From the NCBI GenBank assembly GCA_012295275.1, contig CM022665.1, positions 14,269,976 to 14,333,975 of the forward strand: 64,000 nucleotides of DNA, written 5' to 3'. Shown here piece by piece: positions 59,760 through 64,000 of the stretch. The position numbers and the translations under genes are program-made. Under the pieces are notes generated by a model. The model searched no databases, had not been told where the DNA came from, and was given only the letters and a program-made list of their open reading frames with translations. The first letter of the stretch is position 1. Every line of letters begins with the position of its first letter. The DNA is from Chrysomallon squamiferum (taxonomy: Eukaryota > Mollusca > Gastropoda > Neomphalida > Peltospiridae).

Positions 59760-62700
59760 CATAGTGTACATTGTTTTATGAAATTTTTTACAATGAAGCA
59801 CGTTTTATGTACATATGTCATTGTGGGATATAGGTATTTATGGATGTATGGATAGGTTTATGTGTTTTTATAATTTGTGGAAATATGTTAATATATTTTG
59901 TTGCTGCTCTTCAGTTTGTATGTAAAAGATAGATATTTATTTTTACAGATTTGAGGTGTTTATCACTGACCAACACTCCACAACTGTTCACCAATTTATT
60001 CATAAATATTAAACATTTTATAAATAAATACTGAAGACTAAATGTATTCTTGTTTGTATATATATATATATTTAAAAACTGCTCTTCAAAAAAAGGAAAA
60101 ACAAGAAGAAAAAAAAAACCCCAAGACACTAGCAAAACAAAGTAATTTATTTAACAGTTTAAAATGCTTGTAAAGGACATCTTGCTCCTGATAGTTGTGT
60201 ATGTGGTGGATTTGTGTTTAGTCTTTTATAATCTTATCAGTGTGTTTTATTTGTCATGATGTACAAGTGACATCTGTAAGCTAGGTTTTTCAGAATTTAT
60301 AAAAACACACTTGCGAGTCATCTATATTTAAAATGTACTTTGAAAATCACATTTTTAAATTCATCTCAGATTTGATCGTCTACTGCAAAAAAAAAAAAAA
60401 AAAAAAAAAAAGTAAAAGTAAAATAAATTTATTTTAATGACATTAATAAAATAAAGATTGCACTTTTTCTAGAGCTACACAGTTAAAATATATTGATCAG
60501 AAATTTATGTCCAACATTTAGAAATATGAAACGGTTGTTTTTATTTATTTTTAAAGTCTCTCTTCATGAAGAATAGCAGTCATAATAAAAAGATAATACA
60601 TTTTACAGACTGTGTTTATTAATATCATAAAAAAGAATTAAAATAATAATGATAATAATAATAAAATACTATAACAATGCAACAGATGTTGACTTCTTTC
60701 TTTTTTTCCTTTTAAATAAAATTTTACATAATATGAATGTTTTAATGTTAATATTATTAAAAGTGACCATCTTTAAAACTTTTGAAGAAATTTTTAAATA
60801 TTGTAACATTATTTTTCTGTTATGCAGAATTGATCACTGTGCATATAATGTATTGATACAGGTATAAACTGTTACATCTAGGTCAGACAGGTAGACTGTT
60901 GACTTGTAAAGCAGAGTACAGTTAGGTCAGACATCTTGAAAGTGTGAACGAAATTAGAATGTTTATTTTTATTGTGATATTCACATTATAAAAATGAAAA
61001 AAGTTATTTTGATTTGGTATATGCTGCATTTTCAAAGAAAATAAATTGAAAAATAAAACTGAATTTTTTAATTTTTTATTAAAGTTTGTCAAATTTTGTA
61101 TGGAAGAAAAATTAATCAAATAACAAAATTTATACATGTTAAGTCACAATAAACACACATATCCAGATACATGTATTTATACAGATGTATGTGTATGATA
61201 AAAAGATAATATATATATTTATGCACATACATAATTACACACACACAAAATATATGACAGAATCAAGCAATCAGGCTTACACTGTTTGTCATGATTGTTT
61301 GAAAATCTGCTTAGGATTCTTGCCAGAAAAATAATTGGATAACAGAAATAATTATGTTTTCTACATGGGAACCATATGCATTAGGGGTGAAAAAAACCAC
61401 ACATATACACATTTACATTCTTAAAACTGATAACAGTTTTGAAACAGTATATCTAATACTTACTTCTATTCATTTCAGTATTTTTATGTTCAATTTATGA
61501 TTTTTAAAACATGTCCTAAAGGCACTAAATAATTAAAAACCATATCAAAATTTTAAAATCTGATTTCCTTGGATGATTATTAGAATGTTTTGTGAGTGTG
61601 TACTGTATACAGATTTATACTGACAGATGATTTTTAAATATACCCAAGCATCTCGTATAATCTTTAGTAGTTAAAACATACTGAATCATTTTGCACAGAT
61701 ATATTTAAAATCTACTCAGTTGTCTAGTACTCTCTACTGTAGTTAAAATATACCCAGTCATCTTGTACATAATTATATATTTAAAATGTACTCATTTATT
61801 TTGTACAGTTGCATTTAAAATACACCAAACCAGCTTAATATTCACAATATTTAAATCAGTCAGCTGTACATAGGTTGTTGTTGGGAAAGCATGTCAAACA
61901 CAGGCACTGGCCTTCACAGTGGATCAATATGATGAAGACAACACATTGATTAGTTTGTTTTCATGTCAGATGTTGCAAGAGCCAAGAAGACTGTTTTGAA
62001 GATGTCATCACTATTGATTGTTTTCTCTACACAGGGATACAGTGTAAGCTGGTGGCCTGTATTTCTTTTGTTTATCACTCTATAGACTGAAGTTTAAATT
62101 GAAGACAATTTACATATTTTATTGCTATGCATTTGTTTATGCTGTTTGTAGTAACTAAAATAACTTGTTTAGATACCCAAATTTAACCCTCTTAAAATTT
62201 AGATACATGTTATCATCTTTTTTTAGATAGTGTTGAATTGTGTTGCAGTGTAAATTCTTTGTTACAGTTTGTCACAATGTAAATACTATGTTATAGGTGT
62301 CAGAATTTGAAAATCCTTTACTAGTTGAATTGTTTCCTTATATTGTGTTCATTTAAATGCCAAAGTATACTGCCCTATATGATATTGTGTTACTCTATTC
62401 TTTGTTAACATCTAGAATGCAGTGTTAATTCCTTTTACTATTTAAGTACAATTTGACAGTGTCATTGTTTACATATTTTGTTAAATATGTTACATTAAAT
62501 ACTGTGCTATTAATACACTATTGCAGCTTAAATGCAGCTTATAAAATATACTGCAGTAAACATTTTTGAGTATCATAGGTGTTATTATATTATAAATATG
62601 GTGTTATAGCTGTTGCTGTTTAACTGTAATGTTAAGATTGTTTTGTCATATCAGTTGTTAAATGCTAAGTTATCACTTGTTAGTTTAACATTTTATAATA

Positions 62701-63936
62701 CCTATTTCCATTTACATGCATTGTTATTGTCAGCTTAATGTCAGTCTCTAACTTACCTGTATCTGCCTCAGTCTTGTTAGGCAACAGAATTCAGTTGTAT
62801 TTAAGGTTTTACAGATCTGTTGACTGTCCAATGTTCCCTGTGATTACAGCATATCATAGTATGTACTTTTTGTCCAAAGGAAGGTGTGTATGAAATACTC
62901 ATTAATAAGAATAACCCCTGGAGTGGTAGCTGTGGATTTCCTCCATCATATATCATCTTTTGAAAAAAACAGGGAAAAAAAGAAGAAATTCGAATAAAAA
63001 CAATTTAAAAAAATAAATAAACAAACTTTTTGGCACTAAATAATAAAATTACGTGCATGAAATAAATGTTCATTCCTTTGTTTATTTATATGCAGTCTTA
63101 TAGCATATAACTATTTGTTGCCTGCTGAAGTTGAAGGGGGAAAATATACCCCAAAAACAAACAACAACAAAAAAACAAAACAAAAACAAACAACTACTTT
63201 ATAATTCAGTAACAGTTTAAGAACCACTGGTTCTTTTTGCAACTCCAATAAGTTTATATTTTTCATTTTATAATATATAAGTCTAAATGTTACAGCCTTT
63301 ACTGTTTAAATACCATGTATTAATGGTTTAAAAACCATGCAGTTGCCATTTAAATATCACCGAAAGGCCATATTAAAATTTTAACAAGTGCAAAGTGTAA
63401 ATATAAGAGACAGCCTAAGTACAAAGAGAATGTGATGGACAGTTTTACTGAGAGACAAGTCCTCATTGATTCATAGTCTTGCTGCCAACACAGTGATATT
63501 TATAGAAATTGGATGAGTTAAATATAGATTGCTTTTTTTTTGGAGTGTTTGTGACTTTGTTAGTTGTCCCTGATTTGGAAATAATCTTTTTTGTGTGGAA
63601 TTGTTATATTCTGATTGCAAGGTATGTGCTAAAGAGGTGTGTTGGCTTAATATTGTTAATAGTTTTTGTGTAAGTGTTTGTGAAGTCTGTATTAAGAATA
63701 TTATGTTATTTCTTGATTGTTACTGGAATATAGTTACTGTGAAAGGGTATTAAAAATGCAAAGTGTTACTGTTCCATAAGTGCAGAATGTATTTAAAAGC
63801 ATTATTTATTACAGAGCAAAAAAAATATTAAGAAAACAACAACCCCAAAACCACACTTGACATATATATTTCGTGGATTCAAATGAATGAAACATACATT
63901 TAAGTATGCATGCCCACTTGCACAACTGCATATATA

Positions 63937-63972
<36 letters not shown>

Positions 63973-64000
63973 GTTCATGTGTATATGTGTGTCCTAAATT
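59760..64000. other. Intron-like DNA to the right edge
   Basis: AT-rich, no recognised exon. Ends in a GT/TA microsatellite (63,943-63,972). Confidence 0.5.

Overview
This is an AT-rich metazoan nuclear window with split genes, GT-AG introns of about 0.1 to 3.6 kb, dense microsatellites (GA/TC, CA/GT, AAAT, ATT), tRNA-derived SINE fragments and short TA-flanked DNA transposons. A mammalian-type cryptochrome next to an animal-type, signal-peptide-bearing GH3 beta-xylosidase, together with this repeat style, suggests a lophotrochozoan, most likely a mollusc and perhaps a cephalopod. That placement is inference; no rRNA or mitochondrial marker is present.

Layout. 1-34: possible first coding exon of a minus-strand gene leaving the left edge. 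35-10,860: mostly repeats, with a 723-bp TA-flanked transposon (1417-2139), a possible last exon on the minus strand (3230-3337), SINE pieces and long microsatellites. 10,862-10,946: first coding exon, minus strand, with a signal peptide; its partner exons were not identified. 11,260-16,127: low-complexity DNA. 16,860-29,461: complete 12-coding-exon minus-strand gene for a 741-residue secreted or lysosomal GH3 beta-xylosidase-like enzyme, with a probable noncoding 5' exon near 31,050. 31,100-34,000: divergent intergenic region with a piggyBac transposase fossil. 34,269-41,062: complete 12-exon plus-strand cryptochrome (532 residues) with a promoter that fits clock control. 41,702-41,929: orphan exon-like ORF on the minus strand. 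44,935-50,935: broken second cryptochrome copy (exons 1, 6 and 7) followed by two well-formed terminal exons with a poly(A) signal. 53,570-64,000: probable 5' noncoding exons of a plus-strand gene running off the right edge.

The two complete genes are divergently transcribed with starts about 3 to 5 kb apart. The cryptochrome is predicted to be a light-insensitive clock repressor. Its upstream DNA holds an E'-box and an E-box 6 bp apart, followed by a TATA box, which is the arrangement expected for CLOCK:BMAL1 feedback. The GH3 enzyme is a glycan-degrading hydrolase unrelated to the clock.

Most notable observations: (1) at four exon edges of the GH3 gene the intron carries a degenerate tandem array whose repeat unit includes the exon border; (2) a cryptochrome exon-7 copy keeps a 92-bp identical block, although its first nine codons are scrambled with a stop and the neighbouring copied exons are decayed; (3) two downstream terminal exons are phase-compatible with cryptochrome exons 10 and 11 and could supply an alternative C-terminal tail; (4) complementary GA and CT tracts flank cryptochrome exons 2-3; (5) a 38-bp intronic RNA hairpin pairs fully only on the sense strand of the GH3 gene. 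All exon borders were set by eye from splice signals and frame continuity.
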